NCBI GenBank assembly: GCA_965224225.1
Contig: CBDCZF010000031.1
Location: 310,001 to 374,000, forward strand
Direction of reading: 5' to 3'
Length of the DNA: 64,000 bases
DNA from: CAJQQK01 sp965224225
GTDB lineage: Bacteria > Pseudomonadota > Alphaproteobacteria > Rhizobiales > Hyphomicrobiaceae
Of this stretch, positions 26,727-35,027 are shown one piece after another. The position numbers and the translations under genes are program-made. Positions within the stretch are counted from its first letter, which is position 1, and each line of letters opens with the position of its first letter. A model generated the notes under the pieces. The model did no database searches. It was given only the letters and a program-made list of their open reading frames with translations, and was not told the origin of the DNA.

Positions 26727-27473
26727 ATGCGATTGACCGTCATTGGCAGCGGAGACGCGTTCGGCTCGGGCGGCCGGCTGCAAACCTGCTTTCATGTCGA
26801 CGACGGGGGCTACAAGTTCCTGGTCGATTGCGGTGCGAGCGCGCTGATCGGCATGCACCGCGAAGGCCTCGATGCCAACGAGGTCGACACGATCTTCATC
26901 TCGCACTTGCACGGCGATCATTTCGGCGGCCTGGTCTGGTGGCGCATTCACGCCCAGCACACCGTTAGGCGCCAGAACAAGCTGACGATCGTCGGACCGG
27001 TCGGCACCGCGCAACGGCTCTACGATGCCTCCGAGGCGCTGTTTCCGGGGTCGGCAAAGGGCAAATTGCGTTATGAACTCGAGGTCGTTGAATTCGAGGC
27101 CGAGCAGGCGATCGAGGTCAACGGCACAAGGTTGACTGCCTTTGCGGGCGAACATCCCTCGGGCGCGCTCTCGGCCTCGTTGCGCCTCGAGCGCAGCGGC
27201 CGGGTGCTGTCCTATTCGGGCGACACCCAGTGGGTTGATGCGCTCATCGATTGTGCCCGTGGTGCCGACCTTTTCATTACGGAGTGCTATAGCTTTGATG
27301 AAACGGCAATTCCTTATCACCTCAATTGGCAGGTCCTCGGGCCCAAGCTCGATCAGCTCGGAGCGAAGCGGGTGATGGTCACTCACATGAATTTGAACAT
27401 GCTCGCTGCCAAGGACGGCCTACGCGATCGGGACGTGATTTTTGCCGATGACGGCCTGATTGTCGATTTCTAA
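26727..27473 (+). CDS. Metallo-beta-lactamase fold hydrolase
   Basis: A 248-residue cytoplasmic protein with the metal-binding HLHGDH at residues 60-65, SGDTQW and THMNLNM later on, resembling the RNase Z/arylsulfatase-like and PqqB-like side of the family. GAAGGA precedes the ATG. Its stop overlaps the start of the next gene by one base (TAATG). It follows the GST by 42 bases. Likely hydrolyses an ester or phosphodiester; substrate unknown. Confidence 0.87.
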   Translation: MRLTVIGSGDAFGSGGRLQTCFHVDDGGYKFLVDCGASALIGMHREGLDANEVDTIFISHLHGDHFGGLVWWRIHAQHTVRRQNKLTIVGPVGTAQRLYDASEALFPGSAKGKLRYELEVVEFEAEQAIEVNGTRLTAFAGEHPSGALSASLRLERSGRVLSYSGDTQWVDALIDCARGADLFITECYSFDETAIPYHLNWQVLGPKLDQLGAKRVMVTHMNLNMLAAKDGLRDRDVIFADDGLIVDF

Positions 27474-28117
27474 TGGCTGCTCGAGACGAGGCGGGTGATC
27501 CGCTTTCTGCTCTCCTCTCAGCCATCAAAGCCTGCCGGATCTGCCGTGATCAGCCGCGTGGCGCACCGCTGCCGCATGAGCCGCGTCCTGTGCTGCGCGT
27601 TTCACGTTCGGCACGCATCGCTATTTGCGGCCAGGCGCCCGGCACACGCGTGCATGCCTCCGGCATCCCGTTCACCGATCCCTCCGGTGACCGCCTGCGT
27701 GACTGGATGGGGGTTGATCCGGACACCTTCTACGATGTCGGGCGAATTGCAATCGTGCCGATGGGCTTCTGCTTTCCGGGCCTCGATGCCAAGGGTGGCG
27801 ACCGGCCGCCACGGTCGGAATGCGCACCTGCCTGGCGCGATCGGTTGTTCGAGCAAATGCCGGACCTTCGCCTGTTCCTTCTCGTCGGTTCGTATGCGAT
27901 CAAATGGCATGGTGCCGGGCGTGCATCTGGCACGCTGACCGAAACAGTTGCCGGCTGGCGCGATTTCATGAATGGTGATGCTGGCGGACCCCGCTATCTC
28001 CCGCTGCCGCATCCTTCCTGGCGCAACAATGCCTGGCTGAAACGCAATCCCTGGTTCGAGCGTGACTGCCTGCCAGCGCTGCGGGCCGCCATCGCAGCTG
28101 AACTGGCCGAGGGTTGA
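27473..28117 (+). CDS. Uracil-DNA glycosylase family protein
   Basis: A 214-residue protein. The active-site strand reads ICGQAPGTRVHASGIPF, and the C-terminal motif is LPLPHPSWRNN, both positions typical of the uracil-DNA-glycosylase superfamily (GQDPY-like loop and the HPS leucine/His loop). Two early cysteines (CRICRD) recall the iron-sulfur members, but the complete four-cysteine set is not evident. It would remove uracil or act on a related base in DNA, though the atypical motif 1 leaves activity unproven. Translationally coupled to the metallo-hydrolase. Confidence 0.8.
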   Translation: MAARDEAGDPLSALLSAIKACRICRDQPRGAPLPHEPRPVLRVSRSARIAICGQAPGTRVHASGIPFTDPSGDRLRDWMGVDPDTFYDVGRIAIVPMGFCFPGLDAKGGDRPPRSECAPAWRDRLFEQMPDLRLFLLVGSYAIKWHGAGRASGTLTETVAGWRDFMNGDAGGPRYLPLPHPSWRNNAWLKRNPWFERDCLPALRAAIAAELAEG

Positions 28118-28187
28118 CAGCCCCGGGCGGGGCGGCAGGCTAAGGTCGGGCCAGCAATATAGAGCAACTAACTGCAGGATCATTATC

Positions 28188-28577
28188 ATGACTGTTGAAT
28201 TGACCTATCTACTGTTTGCTGCTGTCCTTTGCTTCCTCCAGGCCGGCATTGCGACGCTTGGCACGATCGGGAACAGAGGTCTGGAGCGCGCGGCCGGAAA
28301 CCGTGAAGATTTCGTCGGCGATCTGCCGGGCTGGGCAGGCCGGGCGCATCGCGCCCATCGCAATATGCTCGAAAGCCTGATCCTGTTTGCGATCGTCGTC
28401 GTCATCGCGCATCTTGCGGAACGCAACAACGATATGACGGCGCTTGGTGCGCAGCTATTCCTCTGGGCAAGGCTTGCGTATTTGGTCGTCTATATTATCG
28501 GAGTGCCGTGGGTGCGCACGGGCGTGTGGGCGGTCTCGATCGTGGGCCTCGTCATGATCGCGCTGCAACTGGTGTGA
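28188..28577 (+). CDS. MAPEG family membrane protein
   Basis: A 129-residue integral membrane protein with four hydrophobic helices and the MAPEG pattern (GNRGLERAAGNREDFVGDLPGWAGRAHRAHRNMLE-type region, which contains the ERxxxN-like and RAHRAHxN core). Bacterial members are glutathione-linked or of unknown activity. The ATG at 28188 is preceded by GCAGGA; the frame is open further upstream, but that stretch overlaps the UDG-like gene. The stop overlaps the next gene start. Confidence 0.85.
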   Translation: MTVELTYLLFAAVLCFLQAGIATLGTIGNRGLERAAGNREDFVGDLPGWAGRAHRAHRNMLESLILFAIVVVIAHLAERNNDMTALGAQLFLWARLAYLVVYIIGVPWVRTGVWAVSIVGLVMIALQLV

Positions 28578-29800
28578 CCGCGACCGTGTCGCCGTTGCCC
28601 GATGCTTCCGACATCACACGTGCGGCCCGGGCGATTGCCGGGGCCGTGCACCTGACGCCGTGCGTGCAGAGCCGGACACTCACGGATATTTGCGGCGCCG
28701 AAATCTGGCTCAAGTTCGAGAACCACCAGTTCACAGCCTCGTTCAAGGAGCGCGGTGCCCTCAATCATCTGGCAGCTCTCGACGAAACTGCACGCCGGCG
28801 TGGCGTCATTGCGATGTCGGCCGGCAATCATGCCCAGGGCGTTGCCTATCACGCCCAGCGCCTCGGGATTGGGGCAACTGTGGTGATGCCGGAGGGCACG
28901 CCACAGGTGAAGGTCGACAACACGGCACGGTTCGGCGCCGAGGTGATCGTCACCGGCGCAACGCTCGAGGATGCCTCCGGGGCGGCGCGCGAGATCTGCG
29001 AGAAGCGCGGGCTCACCTTCGTCCACCCGTACGACGATCCGCTGGTGATCGCCGGCCAGGGAACGGTCGCGCTGGAAATGCTGGAGGCGGCGCCAGACCT
29101 CGATACGCTACTCGTGCCGATCGGCGGTGGCGGCCTGATCTCGGGCATGTCGATCGCCGCGAAATCCGTTCGGCCGGAGATCGAGATCATCGGCGTGCAG
29201 GCGGCGCTCTATCCCTCGATGTACAACGTCATCAAGGGCGCCGACCTGCCGGTGCGCGGGGATACGCTGGCCGAAGGCATCGCCGTGAAGGCCCCGGGCC
29301 AGTTGACCCGCCAGCTGATTGGCACGTGGGTCGACGATATCGTGCTGGTCGATGAGGCGACGCTCGAACGGGCGGTGGGCCTGCTGATCAATATTGAAAA
29401 GACCGTGGCAGAAGGAGCGGGCGCGGCCGGGCTCGCGGCAATCCTTGCGGCGCCTGAGCGCTTTAAAGGCAAGCGCGTCGGTCTCGTGCTGTGCGGCGGT
29501 AACATCGACAGTCGCCTGCTTGCCAGCGTGCTGACACGTGTGCTGGCGCGCGAAGGGCGCATCTCCCGGCTGACCATCGATCTTCAGGATCGCCCGGGCC
29601 AACTCGCCCGCGTCGCACTCGTACTCGGCAGGAGCGGTGCCAACATCGTCGAAGTCCTCCATCAGCGTCTGTTCTCGGATCTGCCCGCCAAGGCCGCCGA
29701 ATTACAGGTCGTCATCGAGACACGGGATGGCGATCATCTCAGTGATGTGATCAAGGCCCTGACGGACGACGGCCTCAATGTGACGCTGGATGCGGCGTAG
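28574..29800 (+). CDS. Threonine ammonia-lyase (threonine dehydratase) with ACT domain
   Basis: A 408-residue PLP enzyme converting threonine (and often serine) to 2-oxobutyrate and ammonia. The PLP lysine is in SFKERGALN (K58 from this start), the glycine-rich phosphate loop is GGGGLISG, and the C-terminal 80 residues form an ACT regulatory domain (SRLTIDLQDRPGQLARVALVLG). The single ACT-type tail fits the catabolic or IlvA-short form. The start is uncertain: GTG at 28574 overlaps the MAPEG stop (GTGA) and GTG at 28586 is an alternative. The frame extends back to 28508 inside the MAPEG gene. Confidence 0.9.
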   Translation: MTATVSPLPDASDITRAARAIAGAVHLTPCVQSRTLTDICGAEIWLKFENHQFTASFKERGALNHLAALDETARRRGVIAMSAGNHAQGVAYHAQRLGIGATVVMPEGTPQVKVDNTARFGAEVIVTGATLEDASGAAREICEKRGLTFVHPYDDPLVIAGQGTVALEMLEAAPDLDTLLVPIGGGGLISGMSIAAKSVRPEIEIIGVQAALYPSMYNVIKGADLPVRGDTLAEGIAVKAPGQLTRQLIGTWVDDIVLVDEATLERAVGLLINIEKTVAEGAGAAGLAAILAAPERFKGKRVGLVLCGGNIDSRLLASVLTRVLAREGRISRLTIDLQDRPGQLARVALVLGRSGANIVEVLHQRLFSDLPAKAAELQVVIETRDGDHLSDVIKALTDDGLNVTLDAA

Positions 29801-29948
29801 GCATCTTGAGACAAGTCGGTATCGATCGGATCTACGATCGTCCCGAACACTTCATTTTGCCAACGGCCATCGCTGTTGTGACCTCGAGCATCCAGAGGGT
29901 GCAGTTCCTTTTCGCTAAGCATGTTGGTGTGTATGCTCGCATGCGTGA

Positions 29949-30037
29949 GGGGCGGTGCCGGAGCGGCTTAACGGCGAACTGCCAATTTGGTGGTTCGGTC
30001 TTTAGCGAGATCGCGGGTTCGAATCCCGTCCGCTCCG
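29949..30037 (+). tRNA. Class II (Ser-like) tRNA-like gene with aberrant anticodon arm
   Basis: An 89-base cloverleaf. The acceptor GGGGCGG (29949-29955) pairs with CCGCTCC (30030-30036) with a G3-U70 wobble. T8-G9 follow, then a three-pair D stem CCG/CGG with a Ser-type GAGCGGCTTAA loop, a long variable arm GGTCT-TTAGCG-AGATC (29997-30012), a T arm with GGGTTCGAATCCC and discriminator G at 30037. The 3' bases are CCC, not CCA. The anticodon arm does not fit: the best stem (GAACT/GGTTC) leaves an 11-base loop without a normal U33, while a seven-base loop CTGCCAA (anticodon GCC, Gly) sits on a weak four-pair stem. It may be a tRNA pseudogene or an unusual tRNA. It is not tRNA-Sec (no UCA). Confidence 0.6.
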
Positions 30038-30194
30038 CCCGCCAAGTTCCTAAACCGAGACACTACTGGACATTGCGCGTTGCTCGTTCTCCGACCACCA
30101 TCGACAGCGGTTAAGCCTGCGGTTTTCAATTGAATGGCGATTGCGGTAGTGTTTTGAAGGCTAGCGGCTAGCACACACTAGCCACCTATTACTC

Positions 30195-30287
30195 CGTCAT
30201 TCCCGCGTAGGCGGGAACCCAAGCAACCATCCGCCAGCACTGAGAAAGTGGAGAATCGCTTGGGTCCCCACCTACGTGGGGATGACG
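30195..30287. repeat. REP/MITE-like nested inverted repeat
   Basis: Two 30-base arms (30195-30224 and 30258-30287) are inverted copies of each other at 26 of 30 positions, separated by 33 bases. Each arm is itself a small palindrome (CCCGC-GTAG-GCGGG on the left, CCCCAC-CTACGTGGGG-like on the right). All four differences are transitions, so an RNA stem would keep G-U pairing. This form, with TCATTCCCGCG ends, is a common dispersed intergenic repeat in Proteobacteria. The rest of the 30038-30366 gap holds no gene. Confidence 0.8.
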
Positions 30288-30366
30288 ACTGTGGCTGTGG
30301 CTTCGGCCGCCAGAAATTACCCGGACAGCCCTGCTTCTAAGCGGGAATCACGCTGAGAGTGGACGT

Positions 30367-32775
30367 ATGCAGGATAGACACATCGAGGATACCGGCGACC
30401 GCCAGGCGACGCTCGCCATGTTGCGTCAGCTCGAGCGCAAGGTGCTGTGGCTGTCGTCCTACATGATCCATCATGCCAACCATGAGATCGATCGCGGTGA
30501 CGGTCTCAAGGTCGGTGGCCATCAGGCCTCATCGGCTTCGATAGCGACGCTGATGACGGCGCTTTATTTCCACATCCTGCGCCCGGAAGACCGCATTGCC
30601 GTCAAGCCGCATGCGAGCCCGGTGTTTCACGCCATCCAGTATCTGCTCGGCAACCAGGAACTCGAAAAGCTCAAGAACTTTCGCGGCTTTGGCGGCGCGC
30701 AAAGCTATCCCTCGCGCACCAAGGACAAGGACGATGTCGACTTCTCGACGGGTTCAGTGGGCCTCGGCGTCGCCGTTACGGGATTTGCAAGTCTCGTCCA
30801 GGACTACGTTCACGCCAAGGACTGGGCCCGGCAGTGGCCCAAGGGTCGAATGATCGCGCTGATGGGCGATGCCGAGATCGATGAAGGCAACATTCACGAA
30901 GCATTGCTCGAATATTGGAAGCACGGGCTGACCAATACCTGGTGGGTCGTGGATTACAACCGCCAGAGCCTCGACTCGGTCGTCTCCGACCGGCTGTTCA
31001 TGAAGGTGGCGGGCCTCTTCGCCAACCTTGGCTGGGAAGTGGTGCTGATCAAGTACGGCAAATTGCAGGAGCGTACTTTTGCCGAACCCGGCGGCGAGCG
31101 TTTGCGCCAGTGGATCGACGATTGCCCGAACCAGCTTTATTCGGCCCTCGTCTTCCAGGGTGGTGCCGCCTGGCGCAAGCAGTTGAACGAGGATCTTGAG
31201 GCTCACGCCGATACGCTCGCGATCATCGAGCGTCTCGCCGACGATGAGTTGTCTGACCTGATGACAAACCTCGGCGGGCATGATCTCGAATCGATCGTCG
31301 AGGCATTCGAGAAGGCGCCGAGCGACAAGCCGGTTTGCTTTATCGCCTACACCGTCAAAGGCTTCGGTCTGCCGCTTGCCGGCCACAAGGACAACCATGC
31401 CGGCTTGATGACCAAAGCGCAGACCCAGGAACTGCGTGCTGCCATGGACATCAATCAGGGCGCAGAATGGGACAAATTCGCGGGCCTCAACGATCCAACT
31501 GCCGTTGAACAATTTCTTGCCCGTGTGCCGTTCAACCAGAAGGGCAAGCGCCGCTTCGAGGCTCCGACCATAGCCGTGCCGCCTAGGATCGATGTCGACG
31601 TCTCCGGCAAGATGGCGACGCAGACCGGCTTCGGACGCATCCTCGACCGGATCGCCCGCGACGGCGGTCCGCTCGCCGACCGCATTGTGACGACGTCGCC
31701 GGACGTCACCGTCTCGACCAACCTCGGGCCCTGGGTCAATCGCCGGGGACTGTTCGCGATGGAGGCGCAAGACGACATCTTCAAGGAACGCGGGCTGATG
31801 TCGCCTCAGAAGTGGGAAATGAGCCCGCAGGGCCAGCACATCGAGCTTGGCATTGCCGAGATGAACCTGTTCCTGACGCTGACCGCCGCCGGCCTCTCCC
31901 AGACGCTGTTCGGCGAGCGTTTGATCCCGATTGGCACGCTCTACGACCCCTTCATCGCGCGCGGTCTCGATGCCCTCAATTATGCCTGCTATCAGGATGC
32001 CCGTTTTATTCTCGCCGGCACGCCGTCGGGCCTGACACTGGCGCCGGAGGGTGGCGCGCACCAGTCGATCGCGACGCCGCTGATCGGCATGTCACAGGAC
32101 GGCCTCGCATCGTTCGAGCCGGCCTTCGTCGATGAGTTGTCGGCAATCATGGCGTGGGCGTTCAACTACATCCAGCGCAGCGGTGATGAAGAGCGCGAGG
32201 AGCGCTGGTATCGCGAGGAGAAAGGCGGCTCGGTCTATCTGCGCTTGTCGACCAGGCCGGTCGATCAGATCCCGCGGCCCATGTCGGAGCGACTGTCAGA
32301 TGACATCATTCGCGGCGGCTACTGGCTGAGGCGCCCCGATCCCTCGACCAAACTCGCCATTGCCTACATGGGTGCCGTCGCGCCTGAGGCAATTCAGGCG
32401 GCAGGCCTACTCGCCGAAGACGGGCGCGGTGTCGGTGTGCTTGCCGTTACGTCGGCCGATCGCCTTTCGGCCGGTTGGCACGGTGCCCAGCGTGCCCGTG
32501 ACAATGGCATTCATGAAGCGAGGAGCCACACCGAGGAATTGCTTGCGGCACTGCCCGCTGATGCATGCATCATCACGATCTGCGATGCCTATCCCGAAAG
32601 CCTGTCCTGGCTCGGCGGTGTCATGGGCCATCGCGTCAGGGCGCTGGGGGTCGAACATTTCGGCCAATCGGGCTCTCTGAGCGAGCTTTACAGCCACTAT
32701 CACCTGGACGCCAATGCCATCCTGGCGGCGGCCGAAGGTATGCTCGGGCGCAATGTGCGCTATCGCCATTACTGA
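30367..32775 (+). CDS. Transketolase/AceE-like thiamine-diphosphate enzyme
   Basis: An 802-residue enzyme of the homodimeric E1/transketolase fold. The ThDP-Mg site is seen as GDAEIDEGN at 167-175 with the closing Asn in VDYN (N198), and GGHQASSAS, YTVKGFGLPLAGHKDNHAG and ELGIAEMNLF in the pyrimidine domain follow AceE-type order. Three domains are present (PP, PYR and C-terminal transketolase). It is close to the AceE pyruvate dehydrogenase E1, yet no E2 or E3 genes are nearby and it is shorter than the usual 880-residue AceE. It may use a 2-oxo acid or a ketose; the name transketolase should be taken as family only. GAGAGTGG precedes the ATG. Confidence 0.85.
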   Translation: MQDRHIEDTGDRQATLAMLRQLERKVLWLSSYMIHHANHEIDRGDGLKVGGHQASSASIATLMTALYFHILRPEDRIAVKPHASPVFHAIQYLLGNQELEKLKNFRGFGGAQSYPSRTKDKDDVDFSTGSVGLGVAVTGFASLVQDYVHAKDWARQWPKGRMIALMGDAEIDEGNIHEALLEYWKHGLTNTWWVVDYNRQSLDSVVSDRLFMKVAGLFANLGWEVVLIKYGKLQERTFAEPGGERLRQWIDDCPNQLYSALVFQGGAAWRKQLNEDLEAHADTLAIIERLADDELSDLMTNLGGHDLESIVEAFEKAPSDKPVCFIAYTVKGFGLPLAGHKDNHAGLMTKAQTQELRAAMDINQGAEWDKFAGLNDPTAVEQFLARVPFNQKGKRRFEAPTIAVPPRIDVDVSGKMATQTGFGRILDRIARDGGPLADRIVTTSPDVTVSTNLGPWVNRRGLFAMEAQDDIFKERGLMSPQKWEMSPQGQHIELGIAEMNLFLTLTAAGLSQTLFGERLIPIGTLYDPFIARGLDALNYACYQDARFILAGTPSGLTLAPEGGAHQSIATPLIGMSQDGLASFEPAFVDELSAIMAWAFNYIQRSGDEEREERWYREEKGGSVYLRLSTRPVDQIPRPMSERLSDDIIRGGYWLRRPDPSTKLAIAYMGAVAPEAIQAAGLLAEDGRGVGVLAVTSADRLSAGWHGAQRARDNGIHEARSHTEELLAALPADACIITICDAYPESLSWLGGVMGHRVRALGVEHFGQSGSLSELYSHYHLDANAILAAAEGMLGRNVRYRHY

Positions 32776-32790
32776 AGCTTGATGGAATAC

Positions 32791-32877
32791 GACGAGGTCC
32801 CGCCGGTGGTCCGCCGCTCCCAAGGGAGCGTCGCGCTCGGTCGGCACCCCAATGGGCCGGCGGTGGCGGGCCTCGTC
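32791..32877. repeat. Large GC-rich stem-loop
   Basis: GACGAGG-T-CCCGCC (32791-32804) pairs with GGCGGG-CCTCGTC (32865-32877), 13 pairs with one bulged T. Inside lies a second hairpin CGCTCCC/GGGAGCG (32815-32830). It begins 16 bases past the transketolase-like stop and could protect or terminate that transcript, but has no T-run. Confidence 0.5.
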
Positions 32878-32972
32878 CTGAGCAGAGTATGCCGGGCACA
32901 GCCGCGCGTTCAAGTCATTGTATGACGACAAATGTGGAAAGAACTTATGCCAACGTGGGGGGCTAGCGCATC

Positions 32973-33016
32973 GTGCCTTAAGTTGGAACCGCTCAAGCGG
33001 TTCCAACTTAAGGCAC
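32973..33016. repeat. Perfect 21-bp inverted repeat
   Basis: GTGCCTTAAGTTGGAACCGCT (first 20 bases shown by GTGCCTTAAGTTGGAACCGC) at 32973-32993 is repeated exactly in inverted form at 32996-33016, with only two bases (CA) between. It could extrude as a cruciform or bind a dimeric protein. No known operator matches that I recognise. Confidence 0.8.
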
Positions 33017-33227
33017 AGAGATGCGCAACCTTGTTGACTTGATGGCGCAATTTATCTGCGTTTTGCCGGTAGCAGCCCGTTCGAGCTGATTCCGACAAAA
33101 CGCAGTTTGCGCTAAGACGCAAGGATTGCAGATCGGCGACGATTTCGAATAGGCTGGCGACCGGATCAGCAAATACAACCTGTGTCCCGAAAGACGGCAC
33201 AATTGCGCGGCAGCGCTGCGAAAGGGA

Positions 33228-33863
33228 ATGACGATGATAGATTTCTATACCTGGTCGACCCCGAACGGCCGCAAAGTCTCGATCATGCTCGAAGAGACCG
33301 GTCTCGACTACAAAGCACACGCCATCGACATTTCGAAGGACGAACAGTTCGCCCCCGAGTTCCTCAAGATCGCCCCCAATAACCGCATTCCGGCGATTGT
33401 CGACAACGACAATGGACTGTCACTGTTCGAGTCTGGCGCCATCCTGCAGTACCTTGCCCAGAAGACGGGCAAGTTCTGGCCGGCCGAGGGCGAGGCGCAT
33501 TGGCGGGTTACCGAATGGCTGATGTGGCAGATGGGCGGTGTCGGCCCGATGCTCGGCCAGGTCCACCATTTCGTGAAGTTCAACAAGGGCAAGGCACCCT
33601 ACGCAGAAGAGCGCTATTTCAAGGAGGCCAATCGCCTATACGGTGTGCTCGACCGTCGTCTCGGGGAAGTCGAGTACATGGCCGGCGAGTATTCAATTGC
33701 CGATATGGCCACCTGGCCGTGGATCTCGAGGTTCGAATGGCAGGGCATCGACCTTGCCGGCTATTCGAACGTCAAGCGCTGGTACGAAGCCATTGCCGCT
33801 CGTCCGGCCGTGCAGCGCGGCTATCACATTCCCGTCGAACAGCCGGGCATCCCGATGCCGTAA
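33228..33863 (+). CDS. Glutathione S-transferase, Nu-class (YfcG/YghU)-like
   Basis: A 211-residue GST beginning MTMIDFYTWSTPNGRKVSIMLEE; the WSTPNGRKV segment is the signature of disulfide-reductase-type Nu-class GSTs such as YfcG, where Thr/Asn act on glutathione. NNRIPAIVD supplies the cis-Pro and LFESGAILQYLA the glutathione gamma-glutamyl site. The C-terminal domain contains YSIADMATWPW. GAAAGGGA precedes the ATG at 33228 (a second ATG at 33234 is possible). It is followed by the aldolase gene after 116 bases. Confidence 0.9.
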   Translation: MTMIDFYTWSTPNGRKVSIMLEETGLDYKAHAIDISKDEQFAPEFLKIAPNNRIPAIVDNDNGLSLFESGAILQYLAQKTGKFWPAEGEAHWRVTEWLMWQMGGVGPMLGQVHHFVKFNKGKAPYAEERYFKEANRLYGVLDRRLGEVEYMAGEYSIADMATWPWISRFEWQGIDLAGYSNVKRWYEAIAARPAVQRGYHIPVEQPGIPMP

Positions 33864-33979
33864 AGCGCTGCGTGCAAGCGAGCTTCATCGAATTATCGTC
33901 GCCGGCGTGCGTTGCAGCTTGTGCGGGTCGGCTGGCCGGGCTATCTATCACCGCCTCTTATGATGGTAGGTACCTGTCC

Positions 33980-34909
33980 ATGGTTGATGCTCCGAATTTC
34001 TCCGGCGTTATTGCACCCGTACTGACGCCGTTCGGCGAGGACGGCGAACCCGATCCGGACCGCTTGATCGACCATGCGGAATGGCTGCTCGGCGAGGGCG
34101 GCTGCCACGCACTTGCCCCGTTCGGAACGACCAGCGAGGCCAACTCGCTCGGCATCGATGAGCGCATGGATCTGCTCGAGGAACTTGTCGAGGCAGGTGT
34201 CGAGCCATTGAATCTGATGCCCGGCACCGGCACGTGTTCGCTCGCGGACACGGTAACGCTGACCCGGCATGCCGTCGAGCTTGGTTGTGGCGGGGTTTTG
34301 ATGCTGCCGCCATTCTACTACAAGGCGCCGAGCGATGACGGGCTGTTTCAGTACTTCTCGGAAGTGATCGACGAGATCGACGACGACAGCCTGCGCATCT
34401 ATCTCTATCACATTCCGCCTGTTTCGCAGGTGGGTTTCTCGCTTGATTTGATCGATCGCCTGCGCAAGGAGTTTCCCGAAACCGTCGTCGGGCTCAAGGA
34501 CAGCTCAGGCGACTGGTCGAACATGCAGGCGATCCTCGAACGCTTTCCCGATTTCGAGCTGTTTCTTGGCAGCGAGCTTTATCTGCTCGATGGTTTGCGC
34601 AAGGGGGCGGCCGGGACGATTGCGGCAACGGCCAATGTCAACGGTGCGATGCTCCGCCAGTTGCACGACAACTGGCAGGACGACGGTGCCGATATCGTAC
34701 AGCGAGACATTTCAGCTCTGCGCCAGACCTTGCAGAACTATCCGACAATCCCGGCGCTGAAGGCGATCATGGCACATTACCGGGGCGACAAGGCGTGGGC
34801 CGTGCTGCGCGCACCCAACGTCACCCTCGATAGCACCACGGCCGACCGCCTGGTCAAGCAACTCGCCGAAGAACACGAATTTCAGCTCGAATTCTCGGTT
34901 GCAGCTTGA
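33980..34909 (+). CDS. DapA-family (dihydrodipicolinate synthase/N-acetylneuraminate lyase) aldolase
   Basis: A 309-residue TIM-barrel class I aldolase. The Schiff-base lysine is in GLKDSSGDW (K173), the catalytic tyrosine in YLYHIPP (Y143), and the carboxylate-binding loop is GTTSE (49-53), close to the GTTGE of DapA. It binds pyruvate as a Schiff base and condenses or cleaves an aldehyde partner. The family contains DHDPS, sialic-acid lyase and sugar-acid aldolases; sequence alone does not decide, and a separate housekeeping dapA would be expected elsewhere. The start at 33980 fits the family; the frame is open for 480 bases upstream through the GST gene. Confidence 0.87.
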   Translation: MVDAPNFSGVIAPVLTPFGEDGEPDPDRLIDHAEWLLGEGGCHALAPFGTTSEANSLGIDERMDLLEELVEAGVEPLNLMPGTGTCSLADTVTLTRHAVELGCGGVLMLPPFYYKAPSDDGLFQYFSEVIDEIDDDSLRIYLYHIPPVSQVGFSLDLIDRLRKEFPETVVGLKDSSGDWSNMQAILERFPDFELFLGSELYLLDGLRKGAAGTIAATANVNGAMLRQLHDNWQDDGADIVQRDISALRQTLQNYPTIPALKAIMAHYRGDKAWAVLRAPNVTLDSTTADRLVKQLAEEHEFQLEFSVAA

Positions 34910-35027
34910 AGTTGCACGTCGTTGCGCACCTGTCCTGAACGATCAGGCAGTGGGTCGACTGCCAGTGTGCAGGCTGTATGATCCGGCTGTGCGCCCGCTC
35001 GCTCCTGCCTCAATCGACCGGGCGCAT

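Larger units (their letters stand above)
32776..33227. other. Gene-free stretch with two large palindromes
   Basis: About 450 bases between the transketolase-like gene and a GST gene. It holds a GC-rich stem-loop (32791-32877) and a perfect 21-bp inverted repeat (32973-33016). A minus-strand ORF across this region has no family pattern and starts inside the next gene, so I do not accept it. Confidence 0.55.

Noticed and set aside
29949..30037. Reading the class II tRNA-like gene as selC (tRNA-Sec), tempting because of the selenium cluster
   Set aside because: No UCA anticodon can be placed in the arm, the acceptor is a 7-bp stem in the best fold, and the D arm is serine-like. An alternative 8-bp acceptor starting at 29959 destroys the D arm.
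29968..30174. Minus-strand ORF of 68 residues containing a GADGIRTRDL-type segment
   Set aside because: This is the antisense of the tRNA T arm and acceptor, a well-known spurious translation.
32910..33320. Minus-strand ORF of 136 residues between the transketolase-like and GST genes
   Set aside because: It runs through the 21-bp palindrome and starts inside the GST gene; no recognisable domain or ribosome site.
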